DNA of 64,000 nucleotides from Zantedeschia hybrid cultivar (lineage: Eukaryota; Streptophyta; Magnoliopsida; Alismatales; Araceae), in NCBI GenBank assembly GCA_030544215.1, contig JARZZO010000002.1:73973150-74037149 (forward strand), read 5' to 3'. How positions within the stretch are numbered: position 1 is the stretch's first letter; each line of letters starts with the position of its first letter. The notes below the pieces were generated by a model. That model searched no databases, was not told the DNA's origin, and saw only the letters and a list, made by a program, of their open reading frames with translations. The position numbers and the translations under genes are program-made. Below, piece after piece: positions 1 through 13,300 of this stretch.

Positions 1-1119
1 CATCATGACCCCTCCCTTGCCAAAGATTTATCTGTCAGACCCACCACATCATTTGCTTAAAGAGAACACTGGACAATGCAGACTGGTTGTATGCTCTTTA
101 AAAGTCCATGGCCTTGGGGGGGGGGGGGGGGGTGGCATGCGAAGCTATCAGTTACCTATAGATATTGGGCTAATAAAACTCACGGCTTCACAAGATTGCG
201 CCGTCAATAAGCCCATGGCACTCAAAGGAAAATAGGTTTTTTTAATCATTGACCTATTATTGCCCACGATGCTGGATTCCCAAACAGTTAAGTTCACCAT
301 TGATTTTGGATTTTTGTAGAACAAAGGATGCTCTTCAGTTTCATTCTATTTTCTAGAGATAAAGGATGAAATGCAGCAGGTTACTTAAGAAGCATCACTG
401 GGGCATGGGGGGCTCCATGTTCTTTGTCTCTAATTGTTCTGATAGAACCTCCGAGGTTCCTCCATGTCAAATTTACATTAGCATAGGTATCAAAATGTGT
501 ATAAGACCTTCAAGAACATGATATGATGGCTGAAAAGTGTATCTAGCTGTAGGAAGTGTGAAGTGTGAGCTATCCAAATGCCCTTTCTAAGGTTGTGCAG
601 GCCCACATCTTTCCATGATCCAAAGGAGAAGCTTAACAGTCCAGTGGCAGAGAAAATTTGTGGAACCCCTTTGCAAGCTGGGGAGAAAGTAGCAGCACGT
701 AACGAAGTACATTTGCAAGTGGCGACTAAAGAGGGGAATTAATATAATTTACTCAAACGTTACATGGCATCAGAGTAAGTTAGACCACCTCACCAGCAAC
801 TTGGCACAATTAATTAACTTGAGGAATACTTAATAGCATTCAAGGAAAGTGATCATACATCTAAGATCTCCTCGAATCATTGCATCATGATTCCAGTGAT
901 CGAGTGTTAAACAATACCAACATGGCACAAGCCAGACACGTGCGTAGCACATGCAAGGGTCCCTGAGGATGAGATTTCCCGGACAGGGGGGTGGGGGTTT
1001 CAATAAAGCATTTCTAAGTTCCAAGCCCATAAAAGAGTTAAAAAGGGGAAAATCTTTTTTATTCTTGTTTTTGACTTATTAAGCTCGTATATTGTTCTCT
1101 GGGTTGTTCTGTTGAACAG
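1..1119. other. Probable VAP27 intron; no exon recognised
   Basis: No coding exon can be supported before the splice acceptor at 1118-1119, so this is probably intron of the VAP27-like gene whose earlier exons lie left of the window. It holds a 17-base G run at 116-132 and otherwise mixed AT-rich sequence. Confidence 0.45.
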
Positions 1120-1236
1120 GAGCTGCTAAGAAAAGAGAGCAGCAGGAGTCAAGGTGGTGGCGGCTTCTCGGTCATGGCTGTGGTGCTGGTGGGTCTTTTG
1201 GGCGTCCTGATGGGGTATCTTCTTAAGAAGACGTGA
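1120..1236 (+). CDS. VAP27-like vesicle-associated membrane protein, terminal exon
   Basis: This 38-codon terminal exon follows an acceptor (gaacag) and ends in TGA at 1234-1236. It encodes a charged stretch (ELLRKESSRSQGGGG) followed by a hydrophobic segment of about 20 residues and the end YLLKKT. That is the layout of plant VAP27 proteins: an N-terminal MSP domain, a coiled coil, then a C-terminal ER membrane anchor with the GLLGxxxGYLLKK pattern. Family knowledge: VAP27 proteins anchor in the ER and take part in ER-plasma membrane contact sites through the MSP domain. The MSP domain and most of the coiled coil are not in the window, so the call rests on the anchor alone. It converges with the gene at 1706-2329. 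A membrane anchor from another tail-anchored family cannot be fully excluded. Confidence 0.68.
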   Translation, partial: ELLRKESSRSQGGGGFSVMAVVLVGLLGVLMGYLLKKT

Positions 1237-1705
1237 GAGTGTGGCCAGCACGTTTAAGTGTGCCCGACTATGCCTTGGATGGTTTTGTTTATTTCTCTTT
1301 CTTTTCTCTTCTTTTTACCAGGTGTGTGTAACTTGTCTTTATTCTCTTCCCAGGAGCATACATCTTTGATTTGTTGTAAAAGGAATGAACTGTTGTTCAT
1401 ACTTGTGTCTGCATTCCCTGGATTCTCCATTCATTTTTCCTCCTGTCCTACAATTTGTTCCTCTCTATTCTTCTTCTCAGTTGAAATAGAAATCTTCTTG
1501 TGCAACTAAAAACAAAGGGGAAAGAGAATAAAGAATTGGATCCGATCCTCCACGGAGTGCAAACTGCATTACTATAAAGCATTACATGATTAATGGAAAG
1601 GATTAAGATCCCTGCCAGACTGATCAGGCATACGTGCTTTAAACAAGATGCAAACTGCACCTTCCAAACCATGCAGTTGCCTGCTGCCTCTCAACACTGC
1701 CACTG

Positions 1706-2329
1706 TCAAGTCGGCACCAGGAGGAACTGCGGCGCGTCCCTCACCGCCCACATGTTGGTGAGAACCATACCTAGCGCCACTGCCGCCGCAAGCAGCGCAA
1801 CGGCGCCGACTGGCCAAACCTTCTTGCTGTGTGTGGGACGGTGTTCTTGGTTAGCTATAGTACTCTCTTCCACACTCTGTGGGACGATGGGCTCTGGCGG
1901 TGGTTCTGCATCTGCTGGTGGGTGTTCCGCGTTAGGAGGCTCTGCCAGTTCTTCCTCCTCGTCACCTCCTTCGTTGAAACAGGAGGAAGTGCAGGAGCAC
2001 CCGGATACACTGTCGAGAGCCTGCTCGAGGGGAAACCTCCCTTGGACGTAGGCGTCCTCCAGGAAGGCGAGCCAGTCGGCGATGTGGTGGAGGTGCTCCC
2101 GGTTCTCCCCGGGATGGGACTCCATCTCTAACGATAGCAGGTTCTTGAGGAACTTGAATCTGTGCTCGATGTCGTCGTCCGGGTCTGTCAGGATGACGGC
2201 TGCGGGCGTTGCCTCCTCTGCCTCGCCGCCTTGTGTTGTTGGGGGAGGCGGCTGGTGCAGTATCTGGTGGAGACGAGACACGAGTTCCTGGAGTTTCCTG
2301 TGCACGACGGCATCGAACGGGAGTGCCAT
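1706..2329 (-). CDS. Uncharacterised protein with C-terminal membrane segment
   Basis: Single-exon ORF of 207 aa; I do not recognise the family with certainty. Residues 1-25 look helical (VVHRKLQELVSRLHQIL), 27-50 are proline-rich and acidic, and 52-107 contain an acidic/hydrophobic segment (HRFKFLKNLLSLEMESH... ADWLAFLEDAYVQGRF) likely to be helical. A cysteine cluster CSCTSSC lies at 111-117, followed by an acidic, proline-rich linker (120-160). Residues 171-193 form one hydrophobic segment after a Lys-Lys pair, leaving a short tail ending VPT. The layout (cytosolic domain plus a single C-terminal anchor) suggests a tail-anchored protein of the ER, plastid or mitochondrial outer membrane, but this is inference. 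The ATG at 2327-2329 opens the only long frame with this organisation. The coding strand is GC-rich, as in the other genes here. It converges with the VAP27-like gene about 470 bp away. Confidence 0.65.
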   Translation of the reverse strand: MALPFDAVVHRKLQELVSRLHQILHQPPPPTTQGGEAEEATPAAVILTDPDDDIEHRFKFLKNLLSLEMESHPGENREHLHHIADWLAFLEDAYVQGRFPLEQALDSVSGCSCTSSCFNEGGDEEEELAEPPNAEHPPADAEPPPEPIVPQSVEESTIANQEHRPTHSKKVWPVGAVALLAAAVALGMVLTNMWAVRDAPQFLLVPT

Positions 2330-2469
2330 TGTGGCCCGCCTCTCGCTTCCTCACCGGAGACTGTGCAGGAAGTTGGAAGAGAAGAACGGTTATGTAGGTG
2401 TAAGGGAGGGGGCACGGCGGTTCCCCACATCCCTCCAAATCCTCGCACACGACACGACGCCTCACTAGG

Positions 2470-3653
2470 CATGCAGAAGGTCACGTTAAGGAGGATGATA
2501 GTTCTTAGGAAAAACTACTGAAAAGAGCAAAAAAACAAAAACTTTCAAAATATCTAGTAGGAGTATTATAATTCAAAGTATCTAAAAACACACCCTTTCT
2601 AAAGTTTATATTTTTATGGGGTGAAAGTTATATTTCTTCAAACATATGATCCAGAATTGTTTCGATCGTATTACAAATAGATTGTCTTTAAATTTTCTTA
2701 ATTGTAAAAAATTGTAATCTAAAAATAATGACCAAAAAGATAGTTTATGAATAATTATTAGTACGACTCTGCTTATTCATCGAATAGATTCAAATGTCAT
2801 TTTATTGCACTTTATTTTTTTGTATTTGTCATTTTACTAATTAATAAAATTTAGAAGCCTCTTTCGAATTCTAAATTTTAGAGAAATGACTTTTTTGATA
2901 GTTTCTAATAATAGTGTCCTTTTACATAATTAAATAATAATTAGGGTCCCACTTATATTTTTTTGATCAAAGATATGAAGGTCATATTTAGATATAGATC
3001 AGGACAATGTATTTGTAAAAACAATTGAGGATATTTGGGTTGTATGGTAGAAGAAATATGACTTTTGCTCATTTAGAAAGATGCTTTGAACCTGTGTTGC
3101 CCCTATCGGATACTTTGAAAATTTTTGCTCCCTTTTTATTAATTTTCCGTCGTTCCTATCTTTAACCTTACATTTATCTTTACATATTTGTCTTGGGAGC
3201 TAGGAGAGAACTGAAAAAGATTAAAAAAGATGCATACATAAAAGAGAGCTAGGGATAGAACTTCAATATTATAACTCCGAATTGCTCACAACACCACCTT
3301 TTGAGTTCCTCACTTTATTATGCTTGAAGGTCTCACAAAATAAAGATGTCAACAAAACTTGCAACAATAATGCCGGTCCTAATTAACTATCTATATCACC
3401 TTCTCACAAAATATTTGTGACATAATAATATAGTAATCATAATAGTAGTAGTAGTAAAATATCCTTTAAGTATAAACAGAAAATAATCAAATTATAAGAT
3501 ACACAGAAACAATTATCTTCTTACCCTTATTTAAATTTATGTTCTCATATGTTCTATACAAACTTGGGATGAAGATTGACATTTTGGGTTATACATAAAC
3601 AATTATCTTCACCAGCTGCATGACGTCGCCGGCCTCTGCACCGGTGCATGCTC
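2470..3653. other. AT-rich intergenic region
   Basis: I see no supported gene. The sequence is strongly AT-rich with many A/T runs and would contain the promoter of the minus-strand gene ending at 2329, but no single TATA box stands out. Confidence 0.5.
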
Positions 3654-4323
3654 CTTGAGACTGTCAATGGATATCCGAGTTCTAATTATTCACTCCGTTT
3701 CCGTTTTTATTAACGGATACAATGAAAAGACCATCCATTAAGTTATTGGAAACGGAAATAGATCTCCGATAATTATAAGAGTCGAAAACGGAAACACTCA
3801 TTTCCGCATCCGCTAGCCCGTTTTTGTTTTCGAATTATCATGTATCTTATACATCCATACATAAGATAAAAATTGAACTCATTAGATAGATATCTCTCAT
3901 ATCCAATAGTGAGAACGTCTCTCGACAGTTTGATAAAAAGGTCACAGTAAGAAATTAAAAACTGTTTGCAAGTCTAATATGATTTTATGGCACACGTTTG
4001 GGTATATTTATTTGTAGATTTAGATTGATAGATAAAGTATATTTTAAAATTCAAAATTTCTAGATTATTAATTTTTACATATATTAAAATTTTGTATGTT
4101 TAAATTTTTAAATTACTAGAAGAAAGTTTATTGAAAAGAGAATAACAACAGTGATTTTAAATAGCTTCTTAGTATTGCGATGATGATAGCGAAAACTTCT
4201 GTTTACTTCCGTTTTAGTTTCCGATTTTCGATTTAAAAGTGAGTATCTGTTTTGGTCTCCGATAAATCTTTTATAGGAAACGATGCCATTTTTGTTTCCG
4301 TCTGCAACCCGTTGACAGCCTGA
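3654..4323. mobile_element. hAT-like MITE, copy 1 of a two-copy family
   Basis: The ends are imperfect inverted repeats: left TGAGACTGTCAATGG, and the reverse complement of the right end TCAGGCTGTCAACGG. The interior carries repeated ttccgttt/cggaaa motifs and no ORF. It is clearly homologous over its whole length to 16437-17062. The flanking octamers (atgctcct / ctgttcct) match at 6 of 8, consistent with a decayed 8-bp hAT target duplication. Confidence 0.6.
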
Positions 4324-5239
4324 CTGTTCCTGCAGCCGCCAGTGGGCCTCCTAAACTTGAGGAGCCACCAGCGAGTAGAGTTGTAGGCCGGGCCCAGGGT
4401 ATTCTTGGACGGTTACTCATGAAGACGGTGACGACAACAAAGACAGCAGTGGACAGCAATGGTAGCCATGCGTTTGGCCTAGAAAAGATTTGTATCTAAA
4501 TTAACTTCAAAATATTATCCATTAAATTAATAGTTGGTCAAATGTTCGAATTATCCGTTATCATTGGCGGCATCCTAATTCCTAAACAGCGGGGGACTAT
4601 GTGAGTGGCCTGGATCCTGGTTACCATCACTCCAAGGTTAACAAAACTTGTCTCTGTCCACATGGCCACATGCTTGCGTAGTTGCATGGATATAGAGCGT
4701 GGAGGGGTCCAACTCCGAGTCTTCATCTGAACCCCCTTGAATGGAAGACAAACCACGTTCCACGATTATGCCTTGTGTTCCACAGAACAAAAATACTAGG
4801 TCATTTCTAAGTCTGATATATCTTGGAAAATTGGAGCTGGCTACTGAAAGCCAGGCCGGCAATTGAGATGGAACATTTGACTAGTCGAATATTCAAAATT
4901 ACACGATCATAGTGCCATACACTGTCATATTAATGGAACCGTTCTTGTTGATGGCACTTTGGAGCATGTTTTATCTTTTGAAGACGACATGCATTTATAT
5001 GTGGAGACAACTTTGAACAAATTAATGTGTTAAGAAATATGAATGCTAAAGCATTCTTGTAATGCTTTACAGATGCTTTCTCATGCAGTCGGATCAAAGT
5101 AAAACATTGTCCATTAAGGTGGCAATACAAAAGTTTGGCACCGACATTCCAGTGTCTTCTTCGGATCGATGACAATGTCAATTTAGTGGCCACGCCCCGT
5201 TCGCCGGGGCTTGGCACTAACTTGTACTGTTGCCGTACC
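4324..5239. other. Intergenic region, no recognised gene
   Basis: Mixed-composition sequence. Short open frames occur on the minus strand around 4638-4862 and 4930-5217, but none resembles a known domain or has supporting splice or start context. Confidence 0.4.
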
Positions 5240-5522
5240 CAGTGGCGGATCTAGTGTGCATCCAGTAGGGTCCTAGGACCTCACTGGATTTTGTCAAATT
5301 TATTGGCCTAATTCAAAATAATTTAGGACCCTACTGAATTTTGTCAAATTTATTAACCCAATTCAAAACAATTTAATCTGATATTTCACTTATCTAGTCT
5401 AGGATCCCACTGATTCAATCTAAGACCCTATATGACCTAGCTCAAAACTCTACTGACTCAATTATACTTATGACCTAACGTCCGAGTGATCCCACTGGAC
5501 AGAATTTCTGCGCCCGCCACTG
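5240..5522. mobile_element. hAT-like MITE with CAGTGGCGG ends
   Basis: The ends are CAGTGGCGGATC and CGCCCGCCACTG. Flanking octamers GCCGTACC and ACCATACC agree at 6 of 8. The interior repeats segments like 'ctgaattttgtcaaattta' and 'gaccctactg' and has no ORF. It is one of six related copies (15651-16069, 23941-24442, 24913-25119, 39441-39665, 40858-41095). Confidence 0.75.
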
Positions 5523-7409
5523 ACCATACCCACGTGCATAGCAAGTAAAGAAACCATTCTGCCTATAGTACACCGTGCATCAAATTAATAGCCTAATTGT
5601 ATGTGAGGGTAGATATGGAGTTTGGTAGGCAGTCGACGTAGTGAGCGGTCTTTAGTTGAATAAGCTAGGAGGACCATATGGTAAGGAGCCAAGATGCACT
5701 ACCAACCTCTACAGGGCATGAGAGTGAAACATCCGTAATCAACTAAACAACATAACGGAGTAGGAGTCTATTTGGTTCACCATACAATCATATGCACAAA
5801 ATTTTCAAGAACATTTATCATAATATAGATGTTAAAACCTGGACCTGAAGATAACCAATGGGTGCATTTTTTGGCTGTTCGAAGTTTTTGGATGATCAAA
5901 GATATCTTATGATCAATTTTTCTGAGAAGTCTGTGCATGGAGCACCCTAAACAGTACAGAATTTTAAACGGGAGAATGTGAGTTACCTGCCCATTCATAC
6001 TTTGTTGTATGGTTCTCTGTTTTGCTGTTATACAAACTCATCTATTTTCTTCATTGCCAATAATTAAAAACTTAATTAAAGCAGGAAATAGGTCAGAGAA
6101 CTATATTTAACTGTGCAACAAAGATTGGAAAGCTTTGAGTCAAATTAATGTGTCATAAAAAACGCATGCTTAATTAGATTGTCATCCAAGAAACCTAGGA
6201 ATATGATTTCTACAGTCCAAAGCTGCTTTTAGAGCCTTAGGCAAAGCTCTAGAAAACTTGAATTGCATAAGATCCTTGACCACAATGGTCTTCCTCCATT
6301 TTTCTTCCTTGTGTTTGTGAGTATGCGCGTGCAGAGAGGGAGAGAGATAAAATGGGGAAGCTTGAGTTTTCTGTGATTGATGAGACGTGATAATGCGCCA
6401 AGAGCAGAGATCGAGTGGCTGGAGCGACAAGCTTCAGACAAATAATTTGGACATGTTTTGAGGAGGATTTATATATTAATAACTAACATTTCAAGTCTTA
6501 ACATTCAAACAAATAATTTTGGGAATTATTGAAGTACATTTAAAAATAGAAAAAGTAGGATTTAAACACAAAAATTAATGTCGGATACAGTTCTTTTAAA
6601 GTAGAAGTATCTACTAAATTATAACTTTCTATACTTTCCACATATATTTGTAAATAGGGATACAAACGGGTTGGATTCGGTGTGAATCCAAGGTAGATCC
6701 ATGGCCATATATGTTATGTTATCGGTTTAGAAAGATTATAAATTATACATATCAATTTAGAAAGACGATTCATTAACTGACCTTATCTACTACCTTGTGC
6801 ACTATAGATATTAGTTTAGAAAGAGTATCCATTAACTGACCTATAAGCTAACGATGGGTCGAATAATCAGATTATCACAGACATTTGCATGCCTAATTGT
6901 AAACAAGCCTCTAATGTTGCAACATGATAATTTTGTGCATCGAAATTAAGTGTGGAATAGAGAGTCATGAACCATGAAGCTTCATTATAACTAGAAATGC
7001 TTGCTGCACCATTGTAGGTGCAAAAATGGTGAGCTGGAATGAGCCCCTTAATGTCCATTTGTCATCTAGAAAGCCCACATGGGGTCTATGATTCCATTAA
7101 ATACGTGCTGATGCCATTTGCGCGTCAGCGCACATAGGGAGGGCCATATTAAAAAAATAAAAAAAAATTACTTGCTAGACTACCTCTAGAGACCATCCTG
7201 AAGCTCTCGAGAGTATGATGCACTTGAGCACTTTAGGATGTTTTAAAGATTACAGCCTAAACGGGTAAATTATTATTTTTTTAATTTGTCTCCCTCCCCA
7301 TGTACGTTGGCGTGCGGATTGCATTGGTGCACATTTAATGAGGGGAACATGTCCCATTTGGACCAACCGAACTTGCATGGGCCAATCCCATGGTTCAACC
7401 TGACCAAGC
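5523..7409. other. AT-rich intergenic region
   Basis: No gene is supported. A short direct repeat built on 'tttagaaaga' and 'cattaactgacct' occurs three times at about 6722-6846. Small frames on the minus strand (6182-6441) have no recognisable domain. Confidence 0.4.
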
Positions 7410-7922
7410 TAGGGTTGGATTGGGTTAAGGTTGGGGGCACTCAACTCAACCTTAAATGGGTTGGGTTGTGTTGAAGGTTGGCCAACCAGACCTAACCTAA
7501 GCTAGTCATTAATACATTTAAATGATAACTTAAATCACTAAAATATGTTTCATTTGAATTGTATCTTTGAACAAAAATTTAGATTATGATATGAACAAAG
7601 ATATTCTCAAGTAGTAGGAATGTAATTATGCTTGAACCTTCCTTTTTTAGTTTTGCTAAGGTAGATAGATAAATTTATTCATCTTTTTGTATGTGAAATT
7701 TAATATAAAAAAACTTAAAAGTATGGACTATTAAAGTTATAACCCGACTTAGCTCGACCCAATCTGATGAAGGTTGGGTTACATGAGTTGGGACATTGTT
7801 GGATGAGTTGGGTTACAGTTGAAGAGGATGAGTTGAGAGTCAGGTTAAGTTGGGTTAGGGTTGATGAACTTTAAACATGGGTTGACTCGACCTGACATAG
7901 CCCAACCTGAGTTGCAACCTTA
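7410..7922. mobile_element. hAT-like non-autonomous element, subterminal repeats
   Basis: It starts TAGGGTTGGATTGGG and ends so that its reverse complement starts TAAGGTTGCAACTCAGG. Both end regions are dense in GGGTTGGGTT-type subterminal motifs, typical of plant hAT elements, and the middle is AT-rich without ORF. No convincing target duplication is visible, so the borders are approximate. Confidence 0.45.
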
Positions 7923-9529
7923 GTTTTTCTTGTTTATTTATTTTATGATATTGGATCAAAGATGAGTTGTTACAAATTCTGCGTATGGATGGTCTTTGAG
8001 TTTTAGTAATTTTTTTTAAAACTTCTTTTTGTTTGAGAAATTAGATCCGACATTGGCAATCGGATCCAAATGTTAGAAACCTAGATCCGATTATTATTAA
8101 ACTCTCATCTAGTATCCATGAGATCCATGAACTATTCTAGTGAAATCCAATCTGAGTTTGACACTTGTCCATTGGAAATTAGTTCCATGAAAAATATAAT
8201 TGCCTTGTTTAACCCGTAAGCCTATAAATTAGCATTAGCAGGTTGCTCTAACTCAGATCCACTATTCTTATTCTTTTCGTACATTTTCTGACTTAAGCAT
8301 TAGAGTGAAACCCCCTGAGAGATCTCTTGGAACCCATTCTGACCAACCTTGCAATTGGAGAAGTGGCATTATAGACATGTTGGCTTACAACTTTGAAAGA
8401 TCAAAGACCGATCGAACATGACTTTGAACCAATAAAAAACCTTATCTACCGTACGAGGTCAAACCAGGAGCAGTAAGTTCACCTTTGTCCAATCCTTGTT
8501 AGAGGAGCTGTGACTGAGAACCAATTCTCAGGGAGGAGAAATCCCATCCTCAACATTTTTATTTTCTTGGTGGTCAACTGTGGAACCGACTCAGCCAATT
8601 CCTAAAAATGGTGAGAGGTAGGGAGCTGGTTCTCCCTAGAGCCTTGTGAAGATAGTTGACAACTACGGAATGTGAACTGTGGTGATTTCCCCTTTCTCCA
8701 TAGTGACGCGATCTTAGGCCACCCCTTCTTACATGTACCATAATAAAAATTATACTTATGTTAGTTTGGAAGAGCTTAGACTGTATACATTTCGGAGAGA
8801 ACTAGATCCTCTGAACGTCCCCCTAGCCCTTGTGTGCCCCCTAACACATTGGGGGAGGGTGAATAGGTCATTTGACCCTAAAATGATGGGTTATTTCCCA
8901 TCACTTTCTCCTCTCCATGCCCAGGGAGGAGAGGTCCAAAGGATCTCGTTCCATTTTGGAGTAAGAAGAAATTTAAATTGAGACACGATATTAGCCACTA
9001 ACCCGATGTTTATACATCTGTTTTTAGTTTCCACTATCTTTTAGTAAATAGAAACTGAAAATAGGGATATACATGAAGTTGAGACTGCATTGGGTAACGA
9101 TTGTAGCTTAGATTTGAATAAACGAAAATTTATAGATTCTGTCCAAATCTATAGTTAGGAGGCGCGTTAAAATAGAGAGCTTTTTAGGTTTGTGGGGGTA
9201 TCTTTTGAAAAGAAGGTAGGAGGGAATTCTAGAGATTCACAAAGTAAGACCCTAATCACTTTGAAGGACAAAAGTGTATTTTCTACTTCTTTCCATTTTT
9301 ATCCTCCTAAAAGCAAGACTCTGATTACTTACTTTCTAAGGACGAAAGTATCTTTTAATTTATTCCAAATCTATTTAAAAATTAATCCTACCAAAGGAGA
9401 TTAAAAAAAAAAGTATTGCTTCTCTCCAAATCTAACTTTCTAGCATGATGAACCAATAGCATTCAAAATCTTAATTCTTCCACAATCTATAATTTCAAAA
9501 GTGTTCTTATAAAAGAAGCCTGAGAGTAA
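7923..9529. other. Intergenic region, no recognised gene
   Basis: Unremarkable AT-rich sequence with a more mixed stretch at 8240-8980. The open frame at 8733-8981 shows no domain. Confidence 0.4.
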
Positions 9530-9978
9530 GGCTCGTTTGGTAATGATTTTGGGATATAAATTTTAGAAGAATTTAAATTCTAACATAAGTCATGTCATCA
9601 TCTCTTGAATTCAAATTTTTTTAAAAAATATTTATTTCTTAAAATCTTATTTGAAAAGATCATGAGAACTCAAATTTGTAGACACATTAAAAGATATTTT
9701 TTATCCTCATATTACTATCTTTTAAGAATTTTAACAGAGTAAAAAAATAAAGAAAGAGGGTGTCACTTTTAGAATCTTCATATTCTTCTCTTATCTTCTT
9801 TTCAAAAGATTCGCTACGAATAATTTTATTTATTTATTTTAACATAAAAAAAAATCTAAATTTTTAGAGAATTTCATTTACCTTTTTCTGTTTGATTTTT
9901 TTTTTTTTGTATATTTTTCAGATATCCGTCCAATTTGAAGACTTTGAATCTAAAGTAAAATCGTTACCGAATAGAACT
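9530..9978. mobile_element. Tourist-like MITE (TAA target duplication)
   Basis: The left end GGCTCGTTTGGTAATGATTT and the reverse complement of the right end, AGTTCTATTCGGTAACGATT, are imperfect inverted repeats. TAA flanks both sides (9527-9529 and 9979-9981), as expected for PIF/Harbinger-type insertions. The interior is AT-rich without ORF. It lies downstream of the 3' end of the NPF6 transporter gene. Confidence 0.6.
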
Positions 9979-10350
9979 TAAGATGAAAATATATCCTTTT
10001 TTTTTCCCGAGGAATATAGGAAAGTGGAATAAAACAAGGATAGGGATCACTGCTCAAGAACGGATAAGTATCCGTGGACATCTGCATGGTTAATTCAAGC
10101 TTCTAAACCATGCCTATCATTTCCAGAACCCACTCTGAATTAGTAGGACCGATCGATACCCGTCAATAGAAGCGGGAAATCTTGGGCAGTGGTAGCACAC
10201 CTTTGGCGGAACGCCTTCACTTTGTACATATGCAGGCCTTGACACTGTGAAACCAAGACGCAACCCAGAACAGGAAAACTATATATATGGAATAGAGTTG
10301 CCTAGCTAGTATCTTGCCCGGGCCAAAACACTCGTGCATGGATGGGATCG
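9979..10350. other. 3' flank of the NPF6 gene
   Basis: Contains the presumed 3' untranslated region of the minus-strand transporter gene. No other feature is seen. Confidence 0.4.
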
Positions 10351-13300
10351 CTAATGGTAGCAGGGCTCTGCCTCCTTCAGCTCGACGCCGCCGTTCCCGT
10401 CGTCGGACCCCGACCCCGATAGCCGGCGGTCTTTGTACACGTACCACCTGGCAGCCACCAGGTAGATCAGGAGGTTGAGCACGCTGAGCACCGACAGCAG
10501 CCAGTAGAAGTTGTAGAGCCTGCCCTTGTTGAGGTTGTCGGCCAGCCAGGCGCCGTGACTGCCCTGCCCCGTGGCACGGTGCACCAGCGACACCAGTGCC
10601 GAGCTCACGAAGAAACCCAGCGACAGGGTGCTCAGGAACAGCCCCGTGCTCATGGTCTTCATCCCGCTGGGGCACTCCCGCAGGAAGAAGTCCAGCTGCC
10701 CGATGTAGGTGAAGGCCTCCCCGGAGCCCACTAGCAGGAACTGCGGCACCAGCCAGAAAACGCTCAAGGGCACCATTCCCGCCGGGTCCGCCATGTCGGC
10801 CGCCACCCGGAGGCGTTTGATCTCGGTGAGGGCGGCGGCGGCCATGGCAAGGGCGGAGAGGACGAGGCCGACGCCGATGCGCTGCAGCGGGGTGAGGCCC
10901 TGCGGGTTGCCCGTTAGGCGGCGGGAGGCGGGGACAACCAGGCGGTCGTAGATGGGCACGGTGAGAAGGATGGAGGCGACGAAGAAGACGGTGAGGGAGC
11001 CCGGCGGGATCTCGAAGGAGCCGGCGACGTGGCGGTCCATGGTGGTGGCCTGCGACACCGAGAAGGTGGTCATCTGGGCGTACACGGTCCAGAACATGAT
11101 GGTGGTCGCCCAGATGGGCAGCATCCGCACCACCATCTTCACCTCCTCTACGTCCGTCAGGGTGTTCAGCCGCCACCTGCTCGTCGGCGCCGCCGGGGAG
11201 TACTCCTCCGTCTTGACGGCCGCGTGGTCCAGGAAACTGTAAAAAAAAAGAAAGATATAATAGTAATAACAACAACAGAGGAAGATAAAAAATGGATAAG
11301 ATAATTTGTTATATTTTCACCGGCATATGGGAATATATTATGATTGATGGGTCCATAACCTAATTAGAAAGCGTCCAAAGTTTGATCCCCAATTCTCACG
11401 TCAAACGCAGGCAACGAAACAGGAATCTCGTCTCTGTTTTCCTTTTTTTGGTTTTTATACATATAAATCTCTATAATTTTGTGATATTATAAATAAGTTT
11501 TTTTAATCTTACTGTTTACAAATAAATCTTTATAATCTACGGTAAATTAATGAAGGACTCCTGAAACTTATTAATAAGTCCTAAGAGTGTTACAAAGAAG
11601 TCCTTAAAAGAACTTATTTCTAAAAATGTTATGATTGTGAGAATTTATTTGTAAATAGTCAAATTAAAAAATTTTATTTGTAATATCACTAAATTATAAG
11701 AACTTATATGTAAAAATCTATTTCTGTTTTTATTCCTCATAATCGTGCAGGCCCATCTGGAGCATTCCCAAGGGCCGACAAATGCGTCACCTTCTCAAAT
11801 AATAAACGAACTCACAACTGTGTTAAAGGCAACCTGGCTCGGTCCACCTGCATAACTTCCACGAGGGGCGCTATTAAAGGACACAAGTCCAATAATTTCC
11901 AATCATTTTTTATTTGAAGATATTTAATCAGGTTGACCACTCAGTTTGGCCAACGCCATTTCATAGTGTCACTTTGATTGGAGAATATGAGAAGAATAAA
12001 GTCTTTTATTCTTAGAATAAAATTAATTCTAGTTTAATGGGCGGAATGGTTTATACCGCATTAGAATTACTTATACTAAAATAAAGGGAATAAACAATTC
12101 GACTTTAGACTTAAAAATTACTTATCTTTCTTATTTCGCTAGTGGATCCCACAAAACTATCAAAATTAAACATCCCTTATTTTAATATACGTTATTCCGA
12201 ATAAATAATTTAGAATAACTTATTTGCAAACAAATTGGGGCATAGAAAAAGGAGACATGCCCTCCACGTGATTGGAGACCCCTAGCTAGCCTATGGAGTG
12301 TGGTTAGATGGAAACTGTCACTTCACAACTACCAGTGGCGTGCGCGAGCAAAAGGGTGGAGACTGAGAACCTCTAGCTGCCCCAAACAGAAGGCTGCATG
12401 GCGGAAGTTACGGGTGGTGGGGAGAGGGCCTGACATTAAGAATTCTATTTTTTTAGAATTTTTAACTATCATATCTTTAATCAGATAACATTAAGAGTTT
12501 CTTAAAATTACCCCCACCTTATATTATTAAAACACATCACTTTGTTTCCGCAAAATCATTTGGATCTATAAAAAAGAAGTAGAGCATCAATAATCGAACA
12601 CGAAGTAAAGTCGAACAAGTTTCTCTGAATGATCACTAAATCATCCAATCCCATCCCTAAAATATCTTGTCACAGAGAGCTATTGCAATTTGCAAGAAGG
12701 GGTCACAAATCAATACGGGCTTTTAATTAGTTGTGTGTGTGTTAATTCTTTTTGTGGCCCAGAACCGAAATGAGGGCGCATGTGAGCCATGAGGTACGCA
12801 ATGGGATGTCTTGGCAGCCCAATTTGGGTTAGGTTGGACACCCGTGATCTGTTGTTCCCTCTGCGCACTCCAACCACTTCTTTGATTCGCTCTCTCTCTC
12901 TCTCTCTTCCTGTGATTGCACGGAACTACTAAACGATATCCTTTTTGGACAACATAGAAATTAGGACCATCTCCCAAGGCAGGGGTCATGATCCATCTTT
13001 ATCAATGCCTACCACTATTTCTTATATACCACTCGTTCTAGGAATCTTAAATATTTCTGGCTTGGAAAGTTTTCGGGAAGGAAAACGTAAGGCTAAGGAT
13101 TATCTGGCCTTTTCGTTTTAAGTTTTGCTGCTTCTAAATAATTAATTAGCAGCTAAAGAAAACATGATTGACTAATTTTACCACCTGAGTGTATGTATCT
13201 GACCATACGATAGCTCTAGCATGCACTATCAAACATTTTCTATATTTCTCCGGAACATGTTATATAAAATGGAAAACCTAACATATAATCTATATAGAGA

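Noticed and set aside
5..235. Open frame with a poly-Gly stretch
   Set aside because: The glycines come from a 17-base G run and no protein family is apparent.
4638..4862. Minus-strand 74-codon frame
   Set aside because: No recognisable motif, no splice partners and no promoter context.
10709..11304. Plus-strand frames opposite NPF6 exon 5
   Set aside because: Antisense shadows of a clearly recognised exon.
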